Positions 25,807-38,562 of a stretch of DNA of 64,000 nucleotides are shown one piece after another. Every line of letters begins with the position of its first letter. Positions within the stretch are counted from its first letter, which is position 1. Both the position numbers and the translations under genes were made by a program. The notes under the pieces are model-generated. The model was not told the DNA's origin. It worked only from the letters and a program-made list of their open reading frames with translations, and did not search any database. This DNA is from Opisthocomus hoazin (Eukaryota > Chordata > Aves > Opisthocomiformes > Opisthocomidae): positions 77,935,403-77,999,402 of the forward strand of contig NC_134419.1 of the NCBI RefSeq assembly GCF_030867145.1, in the 5' to 3' direction.

Positions 25807-27469
25807 AAATAAAACACACATGGACAGCTTTTGTACTCCCAACCTAATTGTGTGGATAACTTTCTTGGGGTAGGTACCTGACAGTTTTCTTTGTACCCCA
25901 AGTCAGCTGGACTAATACTAGGATTTTTGGCTCCTGTTTCAGCTGTTTTGATACGCTTGGACGCTGCTTTGTGAAGGCAGATCATATCCACAGTCATAAA
26001 CCAGCCATTCTATAGGAAATTCTGTGACTTTGTATTTTCAGCCTTCCTGGCTATTTGAAGCATCTGTAACCTGGTGCTGCTGCTGGCTGTTTTTGCAATT
26101 CTTAACTCATGTGAATGCTTAGCATTATAAAAAGTAATTATCAAATAGTATCACATTATTTGCATGAGCAGTGAGCCACTTACAACCCTACAGTTTCTCT
26201 TCATTCCCACACCTTATGTCTCAACTCAGCTGACCTTAGCACCTTTCTCTGGCAAATGTCAGTATGTTTCTTTTCTGAGATCAATATTAAAGAAGAAAGT
26301 AATGGGATGCTAACACATTGGGGAGATTTTTCCATGTTGTGCTGGGCTTTTCCAGTCCAATCTAGTCTTCCTTTCAGCCATTCAAACTCCTACTGCCTTT
26401 TCTTATTTTGCTGGAGAGCCTATGTCTCACCACCCTGAATATGTCTTGTATACATAGCAAGCTGGAATGATACATCTTCATTTGAAGGCCTTTCTGGCCT
26501 AATCCACCCACCTACCCATCATCTCCCTGGCAGTACGGAGCCGTAGCACCTCCACTCAGCCAGTGAACGGGGCTGACTGCTGCTGCTGGTGCTTAACGTA
26601 TTTAAACAAGCTTTCCTCTCTGCTGCAAAGTCACCTTGCCGACCTCTGTTTTTCCCCTTTCTATTTTATCTTCTGGGATGCCAATAAATAATTCCTGCTT
26701 TTTCATGTTGACCAGTATCATTTCACTCTTTTGTGCCTCTGTTTTCTATTATTCTTATGTTGTGTATTTTGAGGGGGTTAGCAGTCACTTGTGTGCATGG
26801 TTAGAGCCCTCTTCTTCAGCCAGCTGCACGACAAACGCTACTCCTACTGCTGCTACTAACAATAATTGCGTTAGAGAACTCCTGTTTCATATGCTAGATG
26901 GGGGGGGGATAAATGGGGGGATTTAGGAAATATGAACTGTCAGATTGTGACACACAGACACAACCCCCATGTATGTAACTCCATTTGAGCTCGTGTAAGT
27001 TCTGTAGGTGCTTTTGAATGTGTCTCCAACAACTGCTGACCAACGTTTTTGTGTCTGTGCGCTTTCAGCACGCGTGGTAGGGAGTGCATGGGAACTGCAT
27101 GGTTAACTTCAATAGACCTGAAATACTGGGCAGAGAGAAGACAGCCAAAAGCTGCAGAGCCAGGTTACACCTTGCTGAATTGCTCTTTTTCTTCTTTTAT
27201 GTTTCATACAGCTTATTAACTCCCAAATATTTCCTTAAGGTACACTGGGTGAAGTTATTAGTTAATCTAGAAATACCTGGCAGCTTTCTCTCCTTTTACA
27301 CAGCACATATGTTTCTTAATATCCCTCTCCCTCAAGCTGTAGCTCAGGTGTTGGGTGCATCAAACACCTCCTCCCCACACCTCGCCGGTGCTGGGTGGCT
27401 GGCAGAGTTACGGCATGTAGGGACCACGGCTGTAATGGGTTTTCTGCCTCTGGCACCGAAGGATGGCAT

Positions 27470-27800
27470 CTCCTTCCCTCTTTCCCCTCCTAGGTCGATG
27501 GGTTTGGGGGCTTTTTTGGCCGCGGGTCCTTCTCTGCCAGGCAGCGTGGCACGGAGCAGGCTAAGGGGTAAGTCTCGGGGCTGGAGCACCGTGCTCAGCG
27601 CCGGTTGTGAGATTGCTGGGGAAATCGGGACCAGCCTTGGAGCCCAGCGCCGGGGAGCAGGAGGCGAGCGGAGCTGCAGGCCTGGCAGCAGGAGAAGGAT
27701 GCGGTGGAGAAGCCAAAACCCCGATGGGCAGGCAGCGAGCAGCAGCAACCCGGCTGTCGGGAGGTAAAGCTGGGGCCGGCGGGCTTGGGGCCAGCAGGCA
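27470..27800. promoter_or_regulatory. GC-rich island with open reading frame, function unknown
   Basis: GC-rich sequence lies inside an AT-rich 20-kb stretch. A 227-codon open frame (27084-27767, +) crosses it, but its first half is ordinary AT-rich sequence and its second half is GC-rich with few stops, so it is not convincing as a gene. A splice-donor-like GGGAGGTAAAGC occurs near 27765. It could be a CpG promoter of a non-coding transcript. I recognise no protein domain. Confidence 0.3.
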
Positions 27801-30800
27801 CCTGCCCTGGAGGCAGAGGGTAGGAGGCACAGCACGATTTTATGTTAATTGTGCAAAGCCTCGGCAGGAAAAATCATTCCCTTGTTAGCAGTGGCTTGGG
27901 TTTGCATGCACGGCGTGATTTTTCCGTAGCCTTTGGTGCTGGGTGGTGAAGGCACCAGCTGGTTTGTGTTGGCTGACAAATCAGCCTGGATTTAAGGATA
28001 ACTAAGGAGGGTCAGCAAAGATTATAAAATGATCATATTATTCAGTCCATAAAAAGAAAAGTATGTGGCAGATGCTAGCCATGTCGCTTAATGCCGCCGC
28101 TCTGAGATGCACTGAGTAGCAGCTGAACAGATCAGCATAGAAAGGTTATGCATAATACGTATAGTTCAATTTCCATGCATTGTTTAACTTACTAGATCTA
28201 ATTCACTTTTCCACCCACTACTTAATTTAATTTCCATGCATATAATGACTGGAATACAGCATTATCATGCCGGAGGCTAACAGAAAGACCAGGTAGAGGT
28301 CAGGTGAATGTCTGCAAACCAAAACAAATCACACAGAACACAGATTGCTTTATTGGAAGTTTTATCTTGATTATAGAAAGAATAATGTATTGAATGATTG
28401 TTGATGATTTTAAACGTTTTCCCATTTTTGGAGTAACAGAGCTATCACGGCAGAAGAAAACCATCACCTCTGTGTGTCCTTGCAGAATTTCAGTGTTTTT
28501 TTAGTGACAAGCAGAGTAATTAAAACTGGGAAAAGAACTGCAGGTAAATCAATCGCACTGAGTCACATCATGCAAATATTTTCCTTTTTTGGGCTTGAGA
28601 TAGGGTGAATTTGGGCTCTGCCAGGAATCTGGTTGGCATGTTTTTGTTATGAGCGTTGAGCATTCAGTTTTGTGTGTGCGAGCAGGAAAGCTTAAGAGAA
28701 TCCAGGGTGGGTTGTGGTTGGGGTTTTTTTAGGAGTTGCTTTTGGTTTTGTAAACTTTGGGAAAAGTCTATTAAGGCATTTTTAGTTTTCTAGGTTTAAA
28801 AATATACATTGCCAAGCTCCAAAGTTAGCTGTCGCATTTCTGACCCTGAGGTATTCTGGCACAACCAGGAAAATGGAAGAGCAGTGAATACCACCATGGA
28901 CTTTTTAACAAACGAGTTCATGGTTGCTAATGCAAGTACTTTACATTGGTAATATTCGGTTAAACATTTGACATCCTTGGAGTGAATGGGCTTAGAAGGT
29001 CCAGAATACGTGCGATAAGAGATTGTAAAATAAGTGTTTGAAGATTTTGCTTTAGTTCCATATCCCCCATAAAATGAGAGTTTGGGGTTTTTTTAGCTAT
29101 GACTAGTGCTCTCATGTGTTTGTGTTAGTTCTGTGCGTGCATAGCAGAGTGTCTCTGAGTTTCTTGGTGCTGATGACAGCATGATACTGAAGGCAACCAA
29201 AGCCAGGAAGTTTTCCCCCTTTAGTTAGTTCTCTGCAGGCAGCCAGCCCCCGCCACGTGCCGTCCCTCGCTGCCAGAGCAGGTAGGTCCTGGGGGGACAC
29301 CAAGTCACCCAGAGCTCAGAGGCACCAGGGGCTGGCCGAGGACCCCGCGTGCTGCCCTTGTTGGGAGCGTAAAGCAGCCCATCAGCGTTCAAAGCAAAGA
29401 AGCATCATCCCAGGGTTGTCCATCGTAGGGCTGCGCTGTCTCTAGGGGAATGGATCACCCGAGAGGCTCCTCTCAGTGATACACCACCCCATACATCAGC
29501 GCAAGAGCAGCATACGTTACCCGAGTGGGCTGTAGCTCTCACGCTGCCTTACACCAATCCATCACCAAAGCAAGCTGTTGCTCTAATGATATATTAGTGT
29601 AATAATCTGAGCAGGGCAGAACCAATGACATATTACTCAAAAGATGGCACCATTTACGGAAGCAAGGTTCCAGGAAGATATTCAGTATAATTACAGGCTG
29701 CTGGCTGACTTTTACTGACAAGAAAGTCAGCCAATGTACCCAGTGTATAATGGGAGCCGCTTTCCTAGCTTGGGTTGGAAATGCCAGCATTGAAATAGGC
29801 TTTCTGTTAGTACAGAGGTAAATGTTCACGCTTCCTTAGCTGCAGTGGCCGGTTTTCAATGTGCTCTGGTCATTTGGTGAAAGAATCAATAGAACAGCCC
29901 CTCTAAGGACTGCCAGTGTACCTTCAAGTAGCTTATCTTCAGGGCCATGTTTCTCTTTCTGCTATTTTCTATATGGAGCTCCTCAGTTTTCTGATTTGCA
30001 GTATAATGATGACTATTACTTGTAGCCCATCCTCAGAAACAACCTTCATTCATTTCACTTTCACGCTGTGTGGCGGCACTTTGGTACCTCCCTGGTGCGA
30101 CGTCATTCAAGTCAGTAAATACGGGCACAGAGCAATTTTATTCTCTGAATTTTTCATTGGTTAGAAATCTTCTCTTTATGGGAAGAAAACTACTTGCCAA
30201 ATATTTCAGAATTATAACGAGCACTATACTTTTGCATAGTACAGTTTGCCCTGTTAAATCCCAACTTCCTGAATCCCTGCTCATCTTGACTTCTTACAGC
30301 AGCAAATTAATCGCATCTCATGAGAACAAAATTAAAGCATTCAAGTAAAGAGAAAATGTAGGTTGTAGAAAATTTAGAAATAGAAATTATCAAGTGAACA
30401 ATACTTCTTTTTATCTGTGACTTCTGTGAGTCAGTGAACCGCATTTCTGACGCGGACATGGGCTTACAGGGCTTGGCACAGTGCGGTGCGAGGAGAAAAA
30501 CAGAGCTGAGGCATCACCTTTCCGTTGAAGGGCAATAAAATAATTAAACAGCCTGGGGGCGGGTTTAGTTCCTTTGATTCTGAAAGTTTTTTCCAAATAA
30601 ATGTACGAGCTTATGTTTAACATTATAATATCTATAGCAATAATTAATATCACTAGCGCTTCTATCCAAGGTCTCCAAGTGACTTTACAGGCAATTAATC
30701 CCACGAGGTTGTGAGTATTAATGCCATCCTTTATACAGATGAGATCCAAAGGAGAAAGGGCCTAATTGGCTGAACCAAATCCATTAAAGTAAATGGCACG

Positions 30801-32882
30801 TAGGATGGGTGACTTGGAATCGGGGTTTTAGTGACTTGAGCTAGACTATGGAGCAAGACTATGGAGCAAGAGGTGCCCCACCACCCTGCGATGCTCCTCT
30901 CCGGGGTACACAGCCCTTCCTCCTGCCCGCCTCTCTGCTGGGCTCCGGTGCCGCACAACAAACCCCTCGGACGAGGATGGGTGGGAAGAGCATAAATTTG
31001 TCACTGTGGGGAAGGGAAGGTGGTGCTCTGAAGGAAAAAAATAGCCTTTGGGGAGCTTGGGAGTGAGAATTTGGGCTTTGTGTAACATCAGGAACGTATT
31101 GCACCTGATGCACGTTTTTCTCAGAGGTAACGTCCTTGACTCTTTCTCTGTGAAAAATGCTTCAGTGAGCAATTCATCTTGTAGTTTCTTGCCAGTTACA
31201 CTGTATACAGCAAAACACGATCTAAAATAAATAAATCTGATATGCTATAAAGCCCAGGTACAGTCGTCTTCCTTTTCAAAGTGAAATCACAGGCCTGGCG
31301 AAGCATGAATATGATTTCAAGTTGATTTTGTATCACTGGATTCTTTGCAGGAATTGCATATTACAACGTGCATCAAATTAACATGCTCTGCCCTCTGGGA
31401 TTATTTGTTATTCACTTTATTATTTTTATTTGTATCTTTGCACTGCAATGTATAATAAGGTGTCTACAAGAAAAGGCTGGAAAGAGAAAAGACTTTTTTT
31501 TGGTGGTGTTAGCAAATTCGGAGTTAGGATATAGTGTAATAATCTGTTAAAAGACTGTCAGTTTGGTCATTGTGGTTAAGCTGCTGAGCCTAGAGCATCA
31601 TTTATAATGCTAATATATGAGGAGCACATTAACAGTATATGAAACACCAGTGTTGGCTGCAAACCTCTTTTCTAGATCATTTTTCTGTGAGTACGATACA
31701 TCTCTGTACCGTAAGTACTTCTAGATGATTAGTTATATCAGTTGCCTGTTGTAGTTTTTTCTGCTTTCAGATTCCCACCCTGCGCATTGATTAGGCAGTT
31801 ATAGCTGTCATCAGTGCGCAAAATATTATGTCAAAAATCCTCCTTTCATTTAGGCTTTGTTCAGGGTCAAAGAGCTTTGCGGAGTAGCAAAGCCAATTTT
31901 GCAAGAAAGCAAATCCCCCTTACACCGTACTAAATAGAAGGCGGCCACTAGTAGAAGGTCATCAACTTACCAATATTAGCAGTACTCTGCGTCAGTGAAA
32001 TCAGGTTGGATTTTCTTTCAATTCTTCATTTGTTTTGTTGAAAAAATGAAGAGTTAAAGGTGAGTGGTTGAAAGTACAAACACTGTCAAGCAGATTTTTG
32101 TAAGATCTCAAGTGACCAGCAAAATCCTTGTGAAATTTGACTCAGTCTGGGGAAAACAGGTTAGTCTGCGCTTGAAACAATGCCAGAGCTAGTAAATCAA
32201 ATGCAACTGCTTGGTACTAATGAAAGTGGACTTCAAAGAACCATAAATAACCAGCAGAAAATGGAACTGTCTCTCCCATCTTATAGCTCAAGTTGCCCAA
32301 AAAGGAAGCCAAGAGCTTCCAGCGCTCAGCTGTTAACACCTTTTCCTCCAAGAGACCAGAGAGGTGTTTCCAAATGATGGCCAACAGCCCAAGGAGTGGT
32401 GGTAAGGAATAAGCTCTGCTGTTATTTACTTTATATCGTCCTTCAGCAGATTACGAAAACTACTGGACACATCCTGCTCTCTCAGGTGGTGAGCAGATCT
32501 CCAGGAAAAGAACGGAGAGCCAAGGATGCTCAAGCCTTATTTCACGGGGCTTTGGTTGCCACGTCCTTTTCCTCCAGGTACTCCCTGAGCACCAGCTGCA
32601 GGAATGAGGTAGGTATTGTACATATAAGACTACCAAAAAGAATTTTTCCATTATTTTGGGGTGGAAATCAGAATGGTGGACAAGCTGGCGTCCCTGGCTG
32701 AGCAGGCATCCAGCTCTCTGTGCTGCCCAGCTCACGGGCTCCTGACTGGCAGCGTACCTCCTTCTCCCACTCTTTGATAGATGGGCTTTCTGGCTGGAGA
32801 AACAAATGGGTTTTGTCCTTGGTCCAGCATAGCAAGCCTCAGCCAATCTGGACATCGATCACAGCATGATGTAAACACTCAC
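27801..32882. other. Non-coding stretch, candidate enhancer segment near 28.2 kb
   Basis: No gene recognised. A duplicated 13-base POU/homeodomain-like word lies at 28168 and 28229. A tandem 13-base duplication (AGACTATGGAGCA) lies near 30843. Confidence 0.5.
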
Positions 32883-33320
32883 AAGGATGATGAGAGGACT
32901 GGAACATCTCCCCTATGAGGAGAGGCTGAGGGAGCTGGGCTTGTTCAGCCTGAAGAAGAGAAGGCGGAGAGGGGACCTTAGAAATGCCTACAAATATCTG
33001 AAGGGTGGGTGTCAGGAGGATGGGGCCAAGCTCTTTTCAGTGGTGCCCAGTGACAGGACAAGGGGCAATGGGTACAAACTGAGGCACAGGAAGTTCCGTC
33101 TGAACATGAGGAAGAACTTCTTCCCTGTGAGGGTGATGGAGCACTGGAACAGGCTGCCCAGGGAGGTTGTGGAGTCTCCTTCTCTGGAGATATTCAAGAC
33201 CCGCCTGGACAAGGTCCTGTGCAGCCTGCTGTAGGTGACCCTGCTTCAGCAGGAGGGTTGGACTAGATGACCCACAGAGGTCCCTTCCAACCCCTACTAT
33301 TCTGTGGTTCTGTGATTCTG
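32883..33320 (+). mobile_element. CR1 LINE fragment (3' ORF2 and 3' UTR)
   Basis: It encodes [20 protein letters not shown] and the following ORF2 C-terminus without a stop until the normal end (33232-33234), then the 3' UTR and an ATTCTGTGGTTCTGTGATTCTG tail. It is 5' truncated. The frame is intact over this stretch, pointing to a fairly young copy. Confidence 0.95.
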
Positions 33321-33418
33321 ACTTTCAAAAACAAAGCAGGTCCTTGAGGAGACATTCTCTGCAATGTCTTTCCATTAAACATGCATTTGGCAGTAATGAA
33401 TAGCCTACTTAATAACGA

Positions 33419-33550
33419 ATGCAAAAAACCCAGCCCTCAATAATCAATAAGGGCTTCCTTTGCGATCTGTCGCGGCGGCACACGATGCTCCTCGAGCACT
33501 GCCCCTTCTGCGGTGAAACTGCTGCAGGACACCTGCCCTGTCTAGTCCAG
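33419..33550 (+). other. Candidate exon 1 of a speculative spliced frame
   Basis: An ATG-initiated 44-codon segment ends at a consensus donor, CAG|GTGAGC. The second half is CpG-rich in an AT-rich neighbourhood and encodes CPFCGETAAGHLPC, a Cys-rich stretch. It ends in phase 0, as required by the next candidate exon at 34679. I recognise no family, and chance is a serious alternative. Confidence 0.2.
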
Positions 33551-34678
33551 GTGAGCAGTGGAAAAGGAGATGCTCCTCGGGAAAAAAAGTCGTTAACTGG
33601 GTAATTTTTGTTGAGCACTGCTTGAAAAAAATGCCCGTAACCATTTCACTTTACAGTGTAAGTTTGTATATGAGCCTCTGTATAGGCGGCTATGTAGCTA
33701 TGTATAGTCACACACATATAGAAGCATCTTCAGTGCGATGCTGCGTTGTCCTGCATGGTGTGCAGTATTTCCCTCTGGGCAAAGCCACCAGGAGAGGGGC
33801 ACAGGGACACCAGCTCTTCAGGAGAGGTGGGTGGGAATTTTGCGACAAATGGGGTGGTGTTTTTTTTTTACAAACTATGGAGAAGAAATCCTTCAGCTTC
33901 TCCATTCTTCCACTCACGAACAGTGTCCTGCTGCTACAGCTGCACAAAACCTACCATGGCAATGAGTGTTGCATTTAGGTGCTAGCAGGTGATTTGTAGT
34001 ATTATTTGGGCCACACGTTCATAAACGAGCAGCTATACATGTAATTAATGAAATTATTTCCATAAAATTCATAAAATATTATTTCTTTAGATTTTTCCTC
34101 AGTAAAAAGCAGATGTTCCACCCCCAGAATTCAACAAACAAAAGACACTTCATATCAACAGGTATGAACACCAGCAAACTGAAAGGGCCTCTCTCACGCC
34201 AGATCTTTAATGAACTGAAATAAAATAGGACATATAATAGGAAATAGAAATACAATACACAGAACTTTAAAATATTTGTATGTCCTTTTTTATATAAGCT
34301 TTACTTGTATACCATATGTTTTCTAAGTCTGGCAGCTCAGGAAATATGAGAATTGAAAAATGGACTCCTGTTGTTTCTGAAAATATTATTTTAGGTCATT
34401 TTAGGTATTTCTGAAAGGCATTAATTATAATTTGGTTCTTTTTTTTTTTTTGAGGTCACAATATTAAAGCTGGCTACAGTTGTAGGTGGAAACAGGTGAA
34501 ACATAGTGCCATAACGTGTTAAAGCAGTCTAGAACGGACGGTCTGAAAAATATACTGCACAGACAGAATATATACCCACAGGAGATTTTACTAAAAAGCC
34601 CAGCGATTTAGGATGGAAGAAAAAGCATTTAATGGGCAAAAGAAGACGAATCAATGCATTTTCTACTTTTTTTTTTAG

Positions 34679-34786
34679 AGATTTTCCTGGCAGGCGCTTG
34701 ACGCACCCGTCGCAGGGGAAGGAGAGCGCCTGGCTGGAGCCTACGGAGAGGTGCCCACGGGAGCCGCGCTCACCTTCACGCTGCTG
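34679..34786 (+). other. Candidate internal exon (108 bases, phase 0) of a speculative spliced frame
   Basis: A GC-rich 108-base island lies in AT-rich DNA, preceded by a strong acceptor (a run of ten T's then AG at 34677-34678) and followed by a donor, CTG|GTGAGA. It is exactly 36 codons, open throughout in the frame set by the acceptor, and reads like ordinary protein (contains ERLAGAYGEVPTG). I recognise no homologue. It could equally be an exon of a non-coding RNA or a chance island. Confidence 0.3.
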
Positions 34787-35207
34787 GTGAGAACTTTGGT
34801 CACGTTTGCTCCTTCATGACGCTGCCGGGAATTTATTTCTCAATACAGCCTCTTCTGAATCTCAGGGCTTGATCTGAGATCCTTTTCATGAGAGGGGGGA
34901 AAAAAAAACTTTAAAAATTACCAAAATCTGAGTAGTGAGACTGAAGGAAAACTTCATGAAGAAATGTATGATCTTAGCACGTTGTGAGGATATTGATGCT
35001 ACTTTGTGCTTATGCTTGTTAAGCTACAATCTTTTACTCAGGAGCAAAACTGCGCTCTATTTTATATATAAAAGCAACAATTTATATATGCAATCTATAA
35101 ATTTATAAGGGACAATTCATATATGTCTTTGGTAAACTTCAGAAATGTTAAAACAAAATATTCTTGGTGCCTCATTTCCTTTTTCATTATGTCCTGGTTT
35201 TCTTTAG

Positions 35208-35291
35208 CAAAGATTAATCCTTTCTCAGCTTAGAAGAGAAGGAGCTGCTTACCGAGGAATTAACAAGAGTAATTTAAGAAGGCAGATGTGA
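35208..35291 (+). other. Candidate terminal exon of a speculative spliced frame
   Basis: This follows an acceptor, TGGTTTTCTTTAG. In phase 0 it gives 27 codons (begins QRLILSQLRREG, ends NLRRQM) and then TGA at 35289-35291. The joined product of the three candidate exons would be 107 residues. Phase agreement across three exons is suggestive but not strong evidence. Confidence 0.18.
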
Positions 35292-35628
35292 GTGTGTCAG
35301 GTGTGGGGTTTGTTGCTACAGGCCACGTCTTCTCTCTGCTGTACTCACCACAAGCCCACAGGTTAATTTTCTATTGTTGCGGCTATTTCGCTGTTTTCAA
35401 AACTAATTTCCACATCTGCTAGTTTCAGATGAAAATTTGACAAGTTTGATAGGTGTTCAATATGAACTTAAATATGAGAAATGCCCTGCAGACGGGCACT
35501 GAGCAGTGAGTTGACTTGCTGGAAGAGGTACGCGTCCGTCTCGCCTCCGCCTTCACGGCGCCTCTGGGTTTTGCATCCCCATCCATGATTAAGATCAGGA
35601 AAGTGGTGCCAGGAGGTACCAGCAGCGC

Positions 35629-36174
35629 AGAGAATCACAGAATCACAGAATAGTAGGGGTTGGAAGGGACCTCTGCGGGTCATCTAGTCCAACCCCCCTG
35701 CCGAAGCAGGGTCACCTACAGCAGGCTGCACAGGACCGCGTCCAGGCGGGTCTTGAATATCTCCAGAGAAGGAGACTCCACAACCTCCCTGGGCAGCCTG
35801 TTCCAGTGCTCCGTCACCCTCAGAGGGAAGAAGTTCTTCCTCATGTTCAGACGGAACTTCCTGTGCCTCAGTTTGTGCCCATTGCCCCTTGTCCTGTCAC
35901 TGGGCACCACTGAAAAGAGCTTGGCCCCATCCTCCTGACACCCACCCTTCAGATATTTGTAGGCATTTCTAAGGTCCCCTCGCAGCCTTCTCTTCTTCAG
36001 GCTGAACAAGCCCAGTTCCCTCAACCTCTCCTCACAGGGGAGATGCTCCAGTCCCCTCACCATCCTCGTAGCCCTCCACTGGACTCTCTCCAGTAGCTCT
36101 TCATCTTTCTTGAACTGGGGAGCCCAAAACTGGACACAGTACTCCAGATGAGGCCTCACCAGGGCAGTGTAGAA
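35629..36174 (-). mobile_element. CR1 LINE fragment (3' ORF2 and 3' UTR)
   Basis: The inverted tail AGAATCACAGAATCACAG at the left is followed by the 3' UTR and an open minus-strand frame encoding [20 protein letters not shown] and the rest of the ORF2 C-terminus. It breaks off near 36174, after which unique GC-rich DNA begins. It closely resembles the 32883 copy in inverted orientation. Confidence 0.95.
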
Positions 36175-36781
36175 GCTCCGTGCTTGAACCGCGTGAAGCC
36201 TTCCAGCCTGCTCAGCCCCAGCCCTTGTGCCACAGCGGCTCTGGTGAGACGGGGCGGGCAGGGTCTCGCCTTGGCCAAGCCGTGGCCGGCTGTGTGGAGC
36301 GGTGTTTGCCGCTTCGCCATTCAACGGCAGGACCCACAACGCTAGAACGGCCCGTCGGTGGGCCAGGCGACCTACTTGCGATGGTTGCTTCACGGAGAAA
36401 CTTGAAGCGCTTGCGTGTGGTAAAGAACTGAGCTGTTTTGCTGAGTTTTATCACTGGCCAGCTGCTGATGCTAAAACCTCGCGTATTTGAGAAGCCTTGG
36501 GTGAAAAAGGCTGCGAGAGGCCAGGGAGGAAGACTATTGCCTTCCTCACCTTAACTTCACATTAACTGCAGAGCATGGAGCAGGGCTACAGAGTTACCCT
36601 GTTACTGGAAGGTATTTTGTCCACTGGTACCATCATCCTCATGCCCTACTCACAGGAGCTGCCTGTACACCCTCGGCTGACATCCCACATCCTCCCTCCA
36701 GCTCTTTGCCAGCGTGGTCAGCAGTTTTACTCCTATTTTAATAAAGTAGGAATAGTTAAATACAGATACAACTATACACCT

Positions 36782-37111
36782 GCTCTCTGCAACTACCTGG
36801 AAGGCGGTTGTGGTGAGGCGGGTGTTGGTCTCTTCTCCCAAGTAACTAACGATAGGAGGAGAGGCAATGGCCTCAAAGTTCTTTCAGGGGAGGTTTAGAT
36901 TGGAAGTTAGGAGAAATTTCTTTACTGAGAGAGTGGTCAGGCCTTGGAAGAGGCTGCCCAGGGAGGTGGTGGTGTCACCATCCCTGGAGGGGTTCAAAAA
37001 ACGTGTGGCTGTGGCACTTCGGGACAGGGTTTAGCAGGCGTGGTGGTGCTGGGATGACGGTTGGACTTGATGATCTTAGAGGTCTTTCCCAACCTCAATG
37101 ATTCTGTGATT
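36782..37111 (+). mobile_element. CR1 LINE fragment, second subfamily
   Basis: It starts near CTCTCTGCAACTACCTGGAA and contains TCTTCTCCCAAGTAACTAACG and the GGTTGGACTTGATGATCTTAG 3' end with an ATTCTGTGATT tail. Wording differs from the 32883 group but matches the copy at 42425, so it is a distinct CR1 subfamily. Its reading frame is broken. Confidence 0.92.
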
Positions 37112-38562
37112 GCTACACCAGCAGCCAAGGGGGTGCTGGGGATGCTGAGCCCCTTTCACAGCAGAGACCTCACTTCGCATGCTATAGCATCTGTTCTCCG
37201 CCTGAGATATGCAAGCGCGTATGAACTTCAACTTACTTGTAGTTTTTTCAATCAATGAAAAAGCTTAGTTTTAATAAAACTTTTTTTAAATGCAGATTTT
37301 TTTTTTTAAAAGACAACATTCCAGGCTTTAAAAACCTTTTAATTAAGTAAACAATCACTATTACAATTTTTATTGATAGATGGGCAGGAATAAAATTAAC
37401 TGATTGAATTAAATATTGAAAGCCAACTCTGACTAAAGTAGAAAAAAAAATGGACTAAATCCAACCCATAAATTTTCATGAACAATCAGAAGTGCATATA
37501 AATGAAACGATTTAGCCATGTAAAGTATATAAATTCAAATAATCAGGATACGACACCTAAGGAGCTGGATTCTCTGCCAGAACCTTTGGTTTATGCAAAT
37601 TCTATTATTCTGAGGCACAAAAGATTGAAAAACACATATGGCACTTCTCTTGTATGAAGCCGTTCTTAAGACATGGTCATGAAAAAGGATTGCCTGATCT
37701 GTCGCAAGTCAGATATTAAAATAAATTAGAATATAGTGTGTAATTTAAATATGGCAGACTCTAGTGGGCTTGTCTGTCTTATTGGCTTCTTTTGAAGAGA
37801 CGCATTTCAGGATTAAACCATAATTGCTGACATTATTTGAGTTCTAATTTTAGAGTTAATTTAGTTAACTGCCACAGACTAATTGGCTCAAGCTTGATTG
37901 ACCTGAAAAACTTTCATTTGTTAGCTAATAATTGTCATGCCAAACGAGCATAGTTGTGTTGAATTCAAAATAATATTTGGATTGCTCTTCATGATGTTTG
38001 CTGTATTTCTTTCTGTTTGGATAAACTTTGGATACTGCACATTAGATTACTTCTTGTTTAATATTTCTCACCGTGTGTTTCTAGTTCACTTTCTACTGCT
38101 GCTTTTTATTTTAAACGAGGGGAGTTTGTTCTAATGTGTGGCATTTCAGGAGAAATCACAGACCGATGTTTTTGGTGCAAACCACCCCCATTTCAATCAG
38201 CTTTGCCAGAAAAGTAGTGAATGCTGTGTTCAAGCGAACGAATGTCTTTACATCTCCCAACCATCCCCTGCACACACCCCTCCTTCAGGTTTATTTTAGC
38301 TCTGCTGAGTAGAGGAATAAAAGGGGAATTTATTCCCCCTTGGTGCAGAGGAGCTAACCCCATTGCCACCACCAAAAGCCGTGGGGGAACAGCCGGTGCG
38401 ACGGGGAGGAACCGTATCGCCCCGAAGTCCTGACACCCCGGCTGCCAGCAGCAAGCTCTGCAGCTGGACACGTGCGGCCTTTGCTGTGACGTTCTCAGAA
38501 AATACAGGGGCTCGGTATTGACTGGTGGCGATAAATAATCGAGGACTGAATGTCACACCACA
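37112..38562. other. AT-rich non-coding segment between CR1 copies
   Basis: No gene. The part at about 37745-37960 is rich in ATTA/TAAT words and looks unlike the flanking repeats. A patch at 38330-38490 is moderately GC-rich. Confidence 0.5.

Larger units (their letters stand above)
21000..27469. other. Non-coding stretch, candidate enhancer segment near 25 kb
   Basis: A 221-codon open frame (21084-21749, +) is present but has no domain I recognise, shows no codon pattern I would trust and ends in Phe/Ser-rich translation of AT-rich DNA. At 24985-25165 is an AT-rich segment with many TAAT/ATTA words and no repeat character. A small CpG-rich patch lies at about 23500-23700. Confidence 0.5.
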
